Origin: a virus
Length of the DNA: 30,540 nucleotides
Virus record (IMG/VR): IMGVR_UViG_3300033571_017531
Coordinates: 1 to 30,540 of that record
Strand: one strand, 5' to 3'
The translations under genes were made by a program, and so were the position numbers. Every line of letters begins with the position of its first letter. Position 1 is the first letter of the stretch. Shown here in pieces: positions 30,534 to 30,540 of this stretch. Under the pieces are notes generated by a model that was not told where the DNA came from, ran no database searches, and was given only the letters and a program-made list of their open reading frames with translations.

Positions 30534-30540
30534 AGCGAAA

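Overview
The window is part of a double-stranded DNA tailed bacteriophage genome. It encodes a portal protein, a large terminase subunit, a complete phage replication module and a phage-encoded multisubunit-type RNA polymerase, with very little non-coding sequence apart from one 1.5-kb block. Shine-Dalgarno sites of the AGGAG type precede nearly all genes, so the host is a bacterium, but I cannot name it. The replicative polymerase is a family A enzyme with an N-terminal uracil-DNA-glycosylase-like domain. As I understand the phiKZ family, its RNA polymerases are split into four or more chains and its replicase is not of this kind, so this looks like a different lineage.

Layout. (1) 1-9742, minus strand: RNA polymerase and likely virion genes. 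The first gene of the array is a 1453-residue fusion of complete beta with the N-terminal part of beta'. It is followed by three small genes, then the C-terminal part of beta', then acidic or glycine-rich proteins. Successive genes overlap at start and stop codons. (2) 9856-11349, plus strand: a conserved-looking 373-residue unknown protein, a one-helix membrane protein and a 16-codon acidic/aromatic micro-ORF. (3) 11408-13539, minus strand: portal protein and a small proline-rich protein. (4) 13611-26016, plus strand: SNF2-type helicase, two Cas4/RecB-like nucleases, ParB-like protein, SSB-like protein, primase-helicase and UDG-PolA. A sigma-70-type factor on the minus strand is wedged in at 17383-18075 with no free base at either end. 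(5) About 26017-27535: no credible gene, but a dense series of long perfect and near-perfect RNA helices. A promoter-like element lies at its left edge and a T8 tract near its right. (6) 27536-30533: large terminase subunit (minus), MoxR-type AAA+ ATPase (plus) and a short unknown gene (minus).

How the genes may work together (inference). The fused RNA polymerase is encoded among likely internal-virion genes, so it may be packaged and injected. The plus-strand genes copy and process DNA. The sigma factor could redirect host or phage polymerase to late minus-strand genes, and readthrough from the replication operon would be antisense to the whole sigma gene. A short element (TATGTCA / TGTGTTATAAG) recurs in the gene-free gaps in front of both strands' operons and in front of the structured non-coding block.

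The strongest candidates for something undescribed are the roughly 1.2-kb structured RNA at 26056-27241, the unusual RNA polymerase architecture, and the doubly overlapping sigma gene.
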